64,000 bases of DNA. Origin: Cymbomonas tetramitiformis (Eukaryota > Chlorophyta > Pyramimonadophyceae > Pyramimonadales > Pyramimonadaceae). Below the pieces are notes generated by a model. The model was given only the letters and a program-made list of their open reading frames with translations. It was not told the DNA's origin and ran no database searches. The stretch spans positions 32,239 through 96,238 of the forward strand of contig LGRX02027230.1 of assembly GCA_001247695.2 (NCBI GenBank). Direction: 5' to 3'. Each line of letters starts with the position of its first letter. Positions within the stretch are counted from its first letter, which is position 1. Shown here one piece after another: positions 33,375 to 44,656 of the stretch. The position numbers and the translations under genes are program-made.

Positions 33375-34298
33375 AAGAGTCTGATGAAGACGATGATAGC
33401 TTCCTTCCAACATCTGTGAAACCCCAAACCAAACCTCCACCGAAATTCCGTGGTAAAAACTCAACAACCAGTCAACTTGAAGAACCTATCAAAACCGCTA
33501 AAGATCTCGAACACGTCGCATCAGAGTTTTCCATCACAGTGAGTCGCGGGTCGCCGAAGATTTGGCTGACGCAGAGTTTGATATTATAAACACATTTCTC
33601 AACGAAGCCTTCTGTTCCTCGTTTTACGTTGGTTCGGGACATTGCGATTGGGAGCTCAACTTGTTACGCCCAGGGTGCGGCGAGATCAACGCGTACTAAG
33701 ATGCAACTACATGCGGGTCTGAAGTCCGCGCACTCGGATACAAGGGTCTGAACCATTCATGGATATCGCGAACGTGGTGTTTCCCTCTGAAATTATGCGT
33801 TTTGATCGCAGCACCACAAGCAGGTACTGCACGGTGTATCTCACCGAGTTTCGATGTTTTCGTTGCCATCCGCACATCGAGAGACTGTAAGTGCTGTGAG
33901 CGAGGTGTGTGATCTCGGTATGTTGTGTCTCACAGGATTCACAACAATGGGTGCAGAATGAGTCGCACGATATCTTGGTCGTACAGCCTCGTGAGGAGGA
34001 GGACAATGTCTCCGATAGTATCAGTTCTCAGGATCGGCGGCAACTAATCTTACCAGAAATCGAGAGGAGGAAGTTGCAGCCGGCAGCAGACCGTCGCCCG
34101 TCTGGAATATCGTTTTCTATGATGGTGACCACGATGACGATGACGGCGACGGCCCTGTCAGGATGGCCGACGGCCCTGTCACAGTGGGGACCCCTGCGGC
34201 GAAGGATGTCGCTGCTGTGGAGTTCCAGAGCCCATCTGAGAGCTCTGCACAAGCTGTAACGAGACATGCTGCTGAAATCGCAGCGCTTCTCTGCTGAA
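33375..34298 (+). CDS. Weak spliced-gene candidate, acidic protein
   Basis: Low confidence. One exon-like segment (33375-33538) starts after CATGCTGCAG and ends CACA|GTGAGT; it reads EESDEDDDSFLPTSVKPQ. A second starts at 33936 after GTGTCTCACAG and reads DSQQWVQNESHDILVVQPR in a compatible phase. The frame must then change near 34100 for the acidic DGDHDDDDGDG stretch to be read, ending TGA 34296-34298. Further downstream, RNRPPWDELLDAQFAYAEE (about 34440-34500) also looks coding. I know no family for it. It could be a decayed gene. Confidence 0.25.
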
Positions 34299-35261
34299 AA
34301 TAAAGGGGCCTGAAGTAGACGAAAGAGATTCTGTCCGTGTCACTAAGATACAGCTCGTCTGGGGACGCATGCGGGTTTAAAAACCGAAGAGCGTTCCGGT
34401 GATGAAAATAGTGCAACTTCCGAAGATTCCGACTTAGCTCGAAACCGACCTCCCTGGGACGAATTACTCGATGCTCAATTCGCATATGCTGAGGAAATAG
34501 GCTTTGTGACTTTTTACTGGACTCGATCATGACTTTCCACTATACGTCACGTACATCATATTTTAATCATTTTAAATAAACTAGTTTTGACTCCCAACAC
34601 TTAAGACTGATCCTGCATTAAGCAATAGCATTATCATAGTTGTGGCATATAAGCAAGGCTTAAAATCCGTATCAAACCGTTCCGCATTCCACCCTCATCA
34701 TTCCGCGCGCCTGCATATCTGTATTCAAGGCATGTTTGGCACTGAATCAAGATGGCATTACGCATCTTATACCGCAGAATTCACAAAGCATCGAGAATTC
34801 ACGATGCAGTGCTCAATCGTCACAGAGTTCAAAACAGTTCTTAGCATGGTCCCCAATCGGTGCCCCGCACCCCTCCAGGAGTGAACCAATTTTAATTTAG
34901 TCATGCTACACCTGACGGTACATGGCATACCGTAATAAATGGTATGGTCACTACGAATGTAAACAGGTCGAGGACTGCATCCATGGTACCCCATGATAGT
35001 ACCATTGAATGTGCATGCCGGCATTTCATCAAAGATATGTGGTGTCCTACTGCAATTTGAACAGACAAGTCCGAGCAAACATTATTGTGCTGTGAGAACA
35101 TGTGTGTCAAAATAAATCAAGTACCATTTCTACATGCATGCTGGAGACCATCAGCTGTGGGCGCGTGTGCGAGCAAATGTGCAAATACTGCAAGAACACT
35201 CAGTATTCGGGTACCATCTGTATTGCCCTTACAGACTATGATGAAACAAAACTTGTGCCTT
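34299..35261. other. No recognisable gene
   Basis: Apart from the coding-looking scrap near 34440-34530, I see nothing that can be assigned. The right edge would hold the 3' UTR of the minus-strand UBX gene that ends at 35262. Confidence 0.4.
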
Positions 35262-38200
35262 TCAATCATCAAATTGTGCGGAGAACAACGTTTTGCTTCC
35301 GAATTCCTCCACCTTGATTTCCGCTTCAGCTGCCTCATTAAATGTGAAAACTCGCCTTGGGTAGTCCGTCACAAGCTGAAAGGGTACAGCTTGGGCTCCT
35401 GAAGGAGCCGCCCACTGACCATCTACCCAGTCGAACACATCTGCAAACCCCACAGGCCATGCTTGATCAGTCACGCTAGAAAAACGTCCAACACCGAGCT
35501 TGTGTGACATTCCAACCATCTGAAACGAATCATGTGCCCACTGAATGGAGCTCTCCTCCAGTCCTACTTTCAAAACCAGCAGCCTCCCCCTCTTTCCACG
35601 GCGAAAGAATAGTGCGCGTTCCATTATTTTGCAGGCAGCGAATCAAAGACATTACTAGTACACATACCTGTGAGCAGCGCATTCCCATCAAATCGCCGTT
35701 GAAAGCGAATTCCTTGAGGGAGGCGCACTGCAATATCCACCACCCCTGGCGCGCCCGCAGCTGGCTCTTCTAGAGACTGCCAGTGATCCTTCAACTGCGC
35801 TCGGCGCTCATTGGCCTGTGGGTGGCCACCCGCTCGCGCTTCTGACTGTAAGCACTCTGCTCCTTACTTGTGTGCAATATGATGCAACTTTCTCTTCCGC
35901 GGACATACGCGCTACAGAGTATCTCTGCCATCCCCTTTCGAGTCTATGCGTCAAGAATGGTACTTCAACCATAAAATAGCGGCATCAATGTGCAGTGGAG
36001 CAAAGCTAAACGCACAACCCACCTCACCCTAACCACATCGTAATGAATTGTTACTGGCGCGCTTCCCCCTTTATCTGCCCGGTGATATACATTCCACATC
36101 GTAATGAATTGTTACTGGCGCGCTTCCCTCTTTATCTACCCGGTGATATACATTCCACATCGTCATGAATTGTTACTGGCGCTTCCCTTTATCTACCCGG
36201 TGATATATATTCCACATCGTAATGAATTGTTACTGGCGCGCTTTCTATCTACCCGGTGATATACATTCCACATCGTCATGAACTGTTACTGGCGCTTTCC
36301 CTTTATCTACCCGGTGATATATATTCCACATCGTAATGTTATACGCGCTTCCCCCTCTATCTACCCGGTATATACATTCCACATCGTAATGAATTGTTAC
36401 TGGCGCGCTTCCCCCTTTATCTACCCGGTGATATACATTCCACATCGTCATGAATTGTTACTGGAATTGTTACTGGCGCGGTTCCCCTTTATACCCGGTG
36501 ATATATTCCACATCATCGGCGTTCCCTTTAATGATATATATTCCTCATCGTTGACTGGCGGCCTTCCCCTTTATCTACCCAATGATATACATTCACTATC
36601 GTCATGAATTATTACTGGCGCGCCTTTATCTACCGGTGATATATATTCCACATCGTAATGGAATTGTTACTGGCGGCCTTCCCCCTCTATCTACCCGATA
36701 TACATTCCACATCGTCATAAATTGTTACTGGCGCGGTTCCCCCTGTATCTACCCGGTGATATACATTCCACATTGCACTCAATAGGTGCTGCATGCTTCA
36801 CACAAAACACATATTCCGCAGAGTGACCCGCAGAGTGACGCGCAGAGTGACGCGCAGAGGACGCGCAGAGTGACCCGCAGAGTGACCCGCAGAGTGACGC
36901 GCAAAGTGACCCGCAGAGTGACGCGCAGAGTGACCCGCAGAGAGACCCGCAGAGTGACGCGCAGAGTGCGCAGACTCCTCTGATCCCGGGTGTGGGGATA
37001 AAATGCAGCCCAGATCTTGTGACTCGCCGCAGCAAAAGAAGTTGGTCCAAGAATGAGCACCAACGGGAACATAGAGAGGCTTACGGTATCCCAAGCAAAG
37101 AAGTCGTCGCATGTCATGACAGGCATGCAAAGTCATCAACTTGAAGGATGAGTCAGCAGGCAGAAACAGGGCAGCGCCCTGAAAATATATCATGCTCACT
37201 ATTTGAGCGACAGCAAAAAACACTTCAAGCCTCATACGTGCCCGAGAGCATCCTTCCCGTTATGAAAGTGGAAGGCCGCGCTTCAGGGAGCCGACTTTGC
37301 AGCACACCATGCTGGCATTTACGCTGCAAGAGCAAAGGTCTTCTGGCAGCAGGCCTTCGTGGTGGGAGATAGTGAGCAAGCAGCAGTCATGGTCATCGTA
37401 TACCGGTACCACGTGCCCACGGAAAGGCGGTGGAATCTTCGCCACAAAAAGAATTCTTTGTTCGGAGTAGAACAAAGAATATGAACAAGGCCAACTGCTG
37501 CATCTCTTCGCAACAAGGGCAGGCAGTAGACGGGTCAACCAAACTAGTCGCATCCGCCCACCAACAGGCAAAAAACTCGCCACCCAAGCAGGCACCCCGA
37601 GTAAACCTACAACTCACCAAAGTCATCCTCGACAGTAAAAGTCACAAGTCCACCATCTTGCACAGAGCCAGATTGGTCCGAGACTCTGAAGAGTATATCA
37701 AGAGACAGACTCATCCCTCTTGTCTGTCAAGAGGTAGCATCCAGCAGTTTGGCATGCAAGCGAGGTGAAGACTGCAGCCCTCGAGAATCCACGGAGAAGT
37801 AACCTTTCTCACTCTTCGAAAACCCCCACTCCATACACGCCATATGGTCCCTTGTGCATCTCACCACTTCGACACAACTCCACAGGCGTCTTCACCAAGG
37901 GGCTTCTATGCTGATCCTTCACACCGTGGTGCTATGGTCTCCCTATCCTTTGATGCGTTTGGGCGTGTATCTCGCGATTCTCCACTCTGGGAAGGAGCCC
38001 GACACGAACGAAACCGCACTGGTCTTCGTTTGTGCAAGCGGCGGCGCCGGTGACGCAAGCAGGGTGCGCAGGCTACCTGATGCTCGAACCGTCGTGCTGC
38101 TTCCTCCGCTGCATCTCTCGCTCGATCCGCTTGCAGTGCAGCCCTGCGGCAGCACACGGGAAATGAGGCCGGACGCCCAGCGGGGCTCAACCCGTACACC

Positions 38201-40477
38201 TTGCGCATGAACGGTTCATTCAAGAGGCTGCCCCGAAAGCAGTATTTAAGGAAAAGCATGCAGGTTGCTTTGATGCAAACCCTCTGCGGGTGCAACTGCT
38301 GCCAAAGCAATGTTGGATACCAATACTAGGCAGCCTTGCGCACAGTAACGTTTCAGCCCTGGTATATCACCTGCAGCTCAACTCTCGACGGCTACTGAGA
38401 GAACTTCACCCCCTCAAATACAAATGCAACGAACCTCAAACGCTGGAATAGTATTGAGAGAACGACCGTAAAGAAAGAATCCAGCTCGCATGTGAAGGCT
38501 CTCTTACTGTGCTAAAGCTCCCCCGCTTTTGCAAACCCTACTTGACACTCCTGCCAGGGGCTTGCCAGTGACCCCTCACGAGGGCTGAAGATCTCAGCAA
38601 GTTAGATCTCTTTGAAACGATACAATGGTTCAGTAGGAATGGTTAAGTAGGGCGACCAGACGGCCGAAAGTTGGTCATACTCGAATTCTGCGTCTTGCTC
38701 CTGCACCACCCGTCGGTATTCCTGGTTTTCGATTTGACCAAGTCGTAAAGCGCGATCGGAATCCGACTCCGCCTGTAGTAAGCCTGCACCGAGCGTGAGC
38801 CCAGACATCTTCCACTACTAAGTTATTTGGCTGCGGGAGTTCAGGTTCCTGGCCATGGCAAGCAAAAAAAAAAAAAGATATTTTCCTGGAAAGCTTTTTG
38901 TATTCACCTGGTTGCATCCATCCGTTAATGCAAGCATCAGGTGTTGCTGAGGCTGTTGTGGCGACAGCAGCACTGCTCGCGCGTGCTTGTTTTGCAGCTT
39001 TCGCGGCGGATGCCTTGTTACTTGCTTCAGCCTCAAACTCGAGCTGTTTTTTCTTCAAGCTTTCCAACCTCCGCAGCTTGTCCTCTTGGCGCTCATCATA
39101 GAGCGCCGGCACCTGGTCCTGCGCACCTTGAAGGAACTCAAAACATGTTTCACTTGCGGAACAAAAGTATTATGCGGTACAAGGTCTATCTAGCACATGC
39201 TCTCGTCCACAGAACAAACGGCGAGTATCGCCAACAAAACGTTGTGAGGCTGGTCAATTGACTTAGCGGCGCAGGCCGACAACTGGAAGGAGTATTCTCA
39301 GGGAGGGAGCTGGAGCGGTGTGCTAAAGATGACAGGCGCACAGAAGCTCGCGGTGGTGCGGGTGTGGAGTTCAAGACCGTGTCAGTTCAGTCACATCACA
39401 TGTTTTGTGTCGAACGGTGCACCAACGGTGCATCAAATGAGCTTGCTCACAGTAGCATCAACGCAGCGGGTTGCATCTAATGCAGTTACTGTCTAATACC
39501 TTTGGCTGGCCTTCACGTTTGCTCGGCTTCAAGGCGGTCTTTTCGTCGTAGCTTGCCTGACGCACTGTGGCCGCTGCCTGCTGCCCTAGGTGAGCAGCCT
39601 CCTCCGCAGCGGTCCGCTCGGACAAGGCAAGCGCCCGTTTAATCTGAGCCTCTTCAGCCGCTTGCTGTTCGTTCAGCACTTTCTCCTCCGTCGCTTTCAA
39701 CAGCGTTTCTTGGGCGTTGTCAACGTTTGCCCTGGGACACGTAAGCAAGGATTGAAGCAGGTGAGTGATAAAAACTACCCGATAATCATTTTATGTCCAG
39801 GAAACTGAAGCTGAGGTGAACCTGAATGCATCCTGCAGCGCTTCTTCTTTTATAAGCTGATCTTTAGCTCTGGCAGCCCTTTCTTCGTCTGCAGCCCGTT
39901 TCGCCTGGACCTCACTCTCGAGGCGTTCCCTGCGCATCTCTTCAATCTGTTGTTTCCTGAGTTCGCGTTGCTCTTCATCCCATATTGCCTGTTATTCGGC
40001 GAAAGTTTACGTGTATCAGCCCATTAAAGCGTCAGTTGAGCGAGTTGGTCAGCAGATGATATCAATAGGCACCCTGCAAATACATGTCCTATCTAAAGAT
40101 TTGCGGAGGCAACTAACAACCTGGGAGTTCGTATTTTCAACAGGGCAGCATGCGGGAAGTCATATTGCAAGACGTACCTTTGCCTCTGCATCCGCCTTCT
40201 TTTTGCGTTGTGCTGCTTCATACGACATCGACTGCAGTGGGTACAGCGGAGTAAGCTTTCGAACAAAATCGAAAAAAGAAGTCGCTTCAATAGGATATAC
40301 CTGATACCAGAAGAACGCTAACAACGTTGCCACGATAATTCCCCAAGCAACCAACACACTAGAATCAATAGCGTCATCTTCAACCAAGGTGTTTTCTTCA
40401 TTTTCCTGTTGTTCGGATAACTCTTCCACAGGCATTTCGACAGATTCTCCAGCAGGGTTGTAGTCCGAGCCCTCCAT
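35262..40477 (-). CDS. UBX-domain protein with N-terminal TM anchor and coiled coil (nine exons, ~445 residues)
   Basis: Exons (minus strand, 5' to 3'): 40477-40301, 40231-40178, 39988-39822, 39731-39500, 39118-38908, 38783-38681, 38143-38077, 35815-35668, 35440-35262. Every junction is GT..AG and phase-consistent, and the joined frame is open from ATG 40477 to TGA 35262. Residues 1-38 are acidic. VLVAWGIIVATLLAFFWYQ (about 41-59) is a single TM helix. Residues ~60-350 are charged coiled coil, including EQDAEF joined across an intron to EAALQADRARD, the helix that precedes UBX in FAF1/UBXD8-like proteins. Residues ~360-440 are the UBX domain: VRLPQGIRFQRRF, VFDWVD, FQLVTDYPRRVF, with YPR standing for the FPR loop that docks on Cdc48/p97. 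No UBA or UAS domain is seen. Likely role: recruiting Cdc48/p97 to a membrane (ER or lipid droplet) for protein extraction. The acceptor of exon 6 (GGTGCAG) is the least certain. Confidence 0.9.
36025..36780 (+). repeat. ~60-bp minisatellite, about 13 degenerate copies
   Basis: The unit is built from CACATCGTAATGAATTGTTA, CTGGCGCGCTTCCCC, TTTATCTACCCGGTGATATA and CATTC, with many internal deletions. It lies within intron 7 of the UBX gene. Confidence 0.92.
36823..36970 (+). repeat. 12-bp satellite CGCAGAGTGACS
   Basis: Around 12 copies of CGCAGAGTGACG/C in tandem with occasional one-base deletions. The 12-bp length keeps frames open (RVTR repeats), which is not evidence of coding. Confidence 0.95.
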
Positions 40478-40796
40478 CTTCTATGTACTCAGGTGTCGCA
40501 AAAAGGTCAACGTATGATGCGATCAAATATGAACTGATCACTTGTGTTGAATCTACTTTCTAAAAAATCAGACCCAACGTATAGAGTGAGGGGCGCTTGC
40601 TACTCCGCAAGGGACCCAAACTATGTCGCTTTGAAGTTAGGAGGTGCGGCCAAATAACTCATGGACGTCTGATGAAACGTGCTTTTGGCATGCATGCAAC
40701 CGTCGTGTGTGATAGTGATGCCCACTTTCGCTGTCGTGTGGGTTTCAAGCTAGAAGCTTGCGTTGGGCTGCTGGTTTCACAGTCTAGCTCTACAGT
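40478..40796. other. 5' flank of the UBX gene
   Basis: About 320 bp between the UBX start codon and the satellite array. It should hold the promoter and 5' UTR. No motif stands out. Confidence 0.4.
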
Positions 40797-43600
40797 ATGA
40801 CGGTCCGGTTTTTTTCAGCCTTGCGACCCACGTACGCGTAAGACCCGAACCCTGAGAGCCGGCCTGCATTTCGAACCTCCCCACCCTGCCCCCCGCCAAC
40901 CACCCCAAAAGTATTATTTCGCCACTCTTCTAGTGTGTTGGGACACCTCGCGCGCCGCACGAATCGAAGCGGTTCGCTCGCTACGCCCTGCTCCATCAGC
41001 GCAACCATGCTCGCTCGGGCCACACCCCCTCCAATGCCCCCACCTACCACAGTCTACATCAACAACCTTTTGCAGTAGAATTAGGGGTGTGCCGAGCCTT
41101 CATGTGACAAGGCGCGGTAGTCCCACATCCCACCTGATGTCCTTCGTCATCACCACCATGCATCTTGCCTTGGCCATCGAGCTACACGCCGCTACAGCAC
41201 GCCAACTGCACCCTACCTGTCGTCCCACCAATTCTTGGGGGTGGACCGTCATAGAGATATCCTGCCCTAGCCCCCCTTCGAAATCGGCGGATCCATGGGG
41301 CTCCAAGCCATCCCAGCGGTCGAGTGACCCTTCAGGGCATGTGTTACATTGTTTTCGATGCACATGGCACCACGAGACCGAGTTTGGATTCATTGGCCAT
41401 ATCTCTATGACGGCCCGGTTTTTTTCAGCCTTGCGACCCACGTACGCGTAAGACCCGAACCCTGAGAGCCGGCCTGCATTTCGAACCTCCCCACCCTGCC
41501 CCCCCGCCAACCACCCCAAAAGGATCATTTCGCCACTCTGCTGGTGTGTTGGGACACCTCGCGCGCCGCACGAATCGAAGCGGTTCGCTCGCTACGCCCT
41601 GCTCCGTCAGCGCAACCATGCTCGGGCCACACCCCCTCCAATGCCCCCACCTACCACATATCCACAGTCTACATCAACAACCTTTTGCACTAGAATTAGG
41701 GGTGGGCCGAGCCTTCATGTGGCAAGGCGCGGTAGTCCCACATCCCACCCGATGTCCTTCGTCATCCCCACCATGCATCTTGCCTTGGCCATCGAGCTAC
41801 ACGCCGCTACAGCACGCCAACTGCACCCTACCTGTCGTCCCACCAATTCTGGGGGGTGGACCGTCATAGAGATATCCTGCCCTAGCCCCCTTCGAAATCG
41901 GCGGATCCATGGGGCTCCAAGCCACCCCAGCGGTCGAGTGACCCTTCAGGGCATGTGCTACATTGTTTTCGATGCACATGGCACCACGAGACCGAGTTTG
42001 GATTCATTGGCCATATCTCTATGACGGTCCGGTTTTTTTCGGCCTTGCGACCCACGTACGCGTAAGACCCGAACCCCGAGAGCCGGCCTGCATTTCGAAC
42101 CTCCCCACCCTGCCCCCACCGCCAACCACGCCAAAAGTATCATTTCGCCACTCTTCTAGTGTGTTGCCCCCACCTACCACAGTCTACATCAACAACCTTT
42201 TGCACTAGAATTAGGGGTGTGCCGAGCCGCCATGTGGCAAGGCGCGGTAGTCCCACATCCCACCTGATGTCCTTCGTCATCCCCACCATGCATCTTGCCT
42301 TGGCCATCGAGCTACACGCCGCTACAGCACGCCAACTGCACCCTACCTGCCGTCCCACCAATTCTGGGGGGTGGACCGTCATAGAGATATCCTGCCCTAG
42401 CCCCCCTTCGAAATCGGCGGATCCATGGGGCTCCAAGCCACCCCAGCGGTCGAGTGACCCTTCAGGGCATGTGTTACATTGTTTTCGATGCACATGGCAC
42501 CACGAGACTGAGTTTGGATTCATTGGCCATATCTCTATGACGGTCCGGCTTTTTTCAGCCTTGCGACCCACGTACGCGTAAGACCCGAACCCTGAGAGCC
42601 GGCCTGCATTTCGAACCTCCCCACCCTGCCCCCCCGCCAACCACCCCAAAAGTATTATTTCGCCACTCTTCTAGTGTGTTGGGACACCTCGCGCGCCGCA
42701 CGAATCGAAGCGGTTCGCTCGCTACGCCCTGCTCCGTCAGCGCAACCATGCTCGGGCCACACCCCCTCCAATGCCCCCACCTACCAGAGTCTACATCAAC
42801 AACCTTTTGCACTAGAATTAGGGGTGTGCCAAGCCTCCATGTGGCAAGGCGCGGTAGTCCCACATCCCACCTGATGTCCTTCGTCATCCCCACCATGCAT
42901 CGTGCCTTGGCCATCGAGCTACACGCCGCTACAGCACGCCGACTGCACCCTACCTGTCGTCCCACCAATTCTGGGGGGTGGACCGTCATAGAGATATCCT
43001 GCCCTAGCCCCCCTTCGAAATCGGCGGATCCACGGGGCTCCAAGCCACCCCAGCGGTCGAGCGACCCTTCAGGGCATGTGTTACATTGTTTTCGATGCAC
43101 ATCGCACCACGAGACCGAGTTTGGATTCATTGGCCATATCTCTATGACGGTCCGGTTTTTTTCAGCCTTGCGACCCACGTACGCGTAAGACCCGAACCCT
43201 GAGAGCCGGCCTGCATTTCGAACCTCCCCACCCTGCCCCCCCGCCAGCCACCCCAAAAGTATTATTTCGCCACTCTTCTAGTGTGTTGGGACACCTCGCG
43301 CGCCGCACGAATCGAAGCGGTTCGCTCGCTACGCCCTGCTCCGTCAGCACAACCATGCTCGGGCCACACCCCCTCCAATGCCCCCACCTACCAGAGTCTA
43401 CATCAACAACCTTTTGCACTAGAATTAGGGGTGTGCCGAGCCTTCATGTGGCAAGGCGCGGTAGTCCCACATCCCACCTGATGTCCTTCGTCATCCACAC
43501 CATGCATCTTGCCTTGGCCATCGAGCTACACGCCGCTGCAGCACGCCAACTGCACCCTACCTGTCGTCCCACCAATTCTGGGGGGTGGACCGTCATAGAG
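40797..43600 (+). repeat. ~610-bp satellite, five tandem copies
   Basis: Each unit begins ATGACGG[T/C]CCGG[T/C]TTTTTTC. Starts are near 40797, 41407, 42021, 42536 and 43145 (spacings 610, 614, 515, 609). Unit 3 lacks ~95 bp (the GGGACACCTCGCGC to CCCCCTCCAA part). Unit 5 is cut at 43600, exactly where the terminal repeat of the tyrosine-recombinase element begins. Substitutions between units are few. Open frames occur on both strands, including 233 codons on minus at 42555-43256 (GVASEPLRFVRRARCPNT). They recur with the unit and have no recognisable domain. Confidence 0.93.
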
Positions 43601-43705
43601 TTATGTGTCACAGTGCAGCGAGCGGAGCGGGAGGTGCTCTGTTATATAACTCTGGTTATGTGACAGACCGGACCGTAGGGCCCGGGTCAATGCAGACTGC
43701 TGTAC
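43600..43705 (+). repeat. Split direct repeat A1, first part
   Basis: Begins GTTATGTGTCACAGTGCAGC and runs to GACTGCTGTAC. It matches 49849-49956. A1 resumes at 44522 after the nested TIR element. Confidence 0.9.
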
Positions 43706-44517
43706 AAACGGTGCGCCGAAAAAAACACCCACCAGATCGCAATGACCGATTCAGATCAAAAATTCAGGGTTTTCGATGCACTGTATGTTCAACCTAAATT
43801 CGCTATCTCATTTTTTCGAAGCGCAGTAAGTTTTCATGTATTAGTATGCCACTTAGGAAGTATACTGATACTTCAAATTGTTCCCAACGGTGTCCTACGT
43901 GTTAGCGCGAGAAGATTCTTGAAAACGAGCCTCATTTCGTTGCCTCGCACCTTGTAGCGCTCAATCGAGCATCCGCTATACCCCCGTTCGTGCGGGGGTA
44001 TATCGGATGTGCGCAACGGATGCGCAAGAGCCTCAGCATCAATATTCTGTTTTAATTTTTACCTAACTCAAAGCGAATCTAAAGATACAAGCGAAAATCC
44101 GTTGAAAATCCGTTTTACTTGAGAAGTGGAAACTTTGCGCGAAGGGCTAAGCCCGCGGGCATCTCAAAATGTTGAGAATGGCTTACTTGATGATCCCGAG
44201 ATTGTTGGTACCCCCGTGATACTAACAGTCCTGGGAATAACATATGACCCATATGCGTGCTTAGTATCACGCAGATGGTTCATATGCATCAAGTCAAACA
44301 AGGACTGCAGCCCTTTTCGCTTAGCGTCGGAAAACTAAAATGAGAAGTTGCGAGTGGCGCAAATAGGTCTGAACGGGGAAAATCGTTCTGATCGGCCGCT
44401 CTGAATCGCTGAAATCGTCATTCTGTCATTTTCGGCGATTGTGAGCCGTCGTCACAAATTATCGTCCCATTGCGACGCTAACAGTGAGGGCCGGGTGATA
44501 ATTTCGGCGCACCGTTT
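43706..44517 (+). mobile_element. 812-bp nonautonomous TIR element in repeat A1
   Basis: Perfect 16-bp TIRs, AAACGGTGCGCCGAAA at the left and its reverse complement at the right, are flanked by a GTAC duplication (43702-43705 and 44518-44521). The uninterrupted site CTGTACCAGC is preserved in repeat A2 at 49951-49960, so the insertion is defined to the base. Short internal frames show no transposase, so it is a MITE-like passenger. The superfamily is not assigned; a palindromic 4-bp target is the main clue. Confidence 0.93.
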
Positions 44518-44521
44518 GTAC

Positions 44522-44592
44522 CAGCAGTATAAGGTAGGGAACTCTGCAGAGTTCTGCTCCGACACTTGATCTGTTTTCGGGAAGGGTATCAT
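44522..44592 (+). repeat. Split direct repeat A1, second part
   Basis: CCAGCAGTATAAGGTAGGGA to GGTATCAT matches 49957-50027. Together with 43600-43705 it makes a ~177-bp repeat. Confidence 0.9.
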
Positions 44593-44656
44593 TTTGTTAC
44601 AGAGTTGAAACAGTGGATTTTTTCAGTGTATACGATATTTGGTGAATTTTATCAGT

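Larger units (their letters stand above)
35816..38076 (-). other. Intron 7 of the UBX gene, packed with repeats
   Basis: A 2.26-kb intron between CATCAG|GTAGCC and CACCCACAG. It contains a ~60-bp minisatellite (36025-36780), a 12-bp satellite (36823-36970), a short motif related to the 1.3/7.3-kb inverted repeats (about 36980-37005), and 37.1-37.8 kb of sequence with open frames on both strands that I cannot assign. The coiled coil is continuous across it. Confidence 0.8.

Noticed and set aside
29200..35200. Endogenous giant-virus or polinton-like insertion
   Set aside because: AT-rich composition is suggestive, but I find no capsid, packaging ATPase, DNA polymerase B or integrase signature.
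36779..37126. Minus-strand frame with repeated RVTLRVTL
   Set aside because: Product of the 12-bp CGCAGAGTGACG satellite in intron 7 of the UBX gene.
37100..37800. Retroelement fragment in UBX intron 7
   Set aside because: Open frames exist on both strands (112 plus, 111 minus codons) but no RT, integrase or protease motif can be named.
38602..38808. MSGLTLGAGLLQAES as the start of a separate small gene
   Set aside because: The downstream part is exon 6 of the UBX gene (acceptor GGTGCAG at 38784-38790), in phase with exons 5 and 7; the apparent ATG lies in the intron.
42555..43256. 233-codon minus-strand frame in the 610-bp satellite as a real gene
   Set aside because: It repeats with each unit, has no domain and overlaps comparable plus-strand frames. 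Kept only as a question under the satellite finding.
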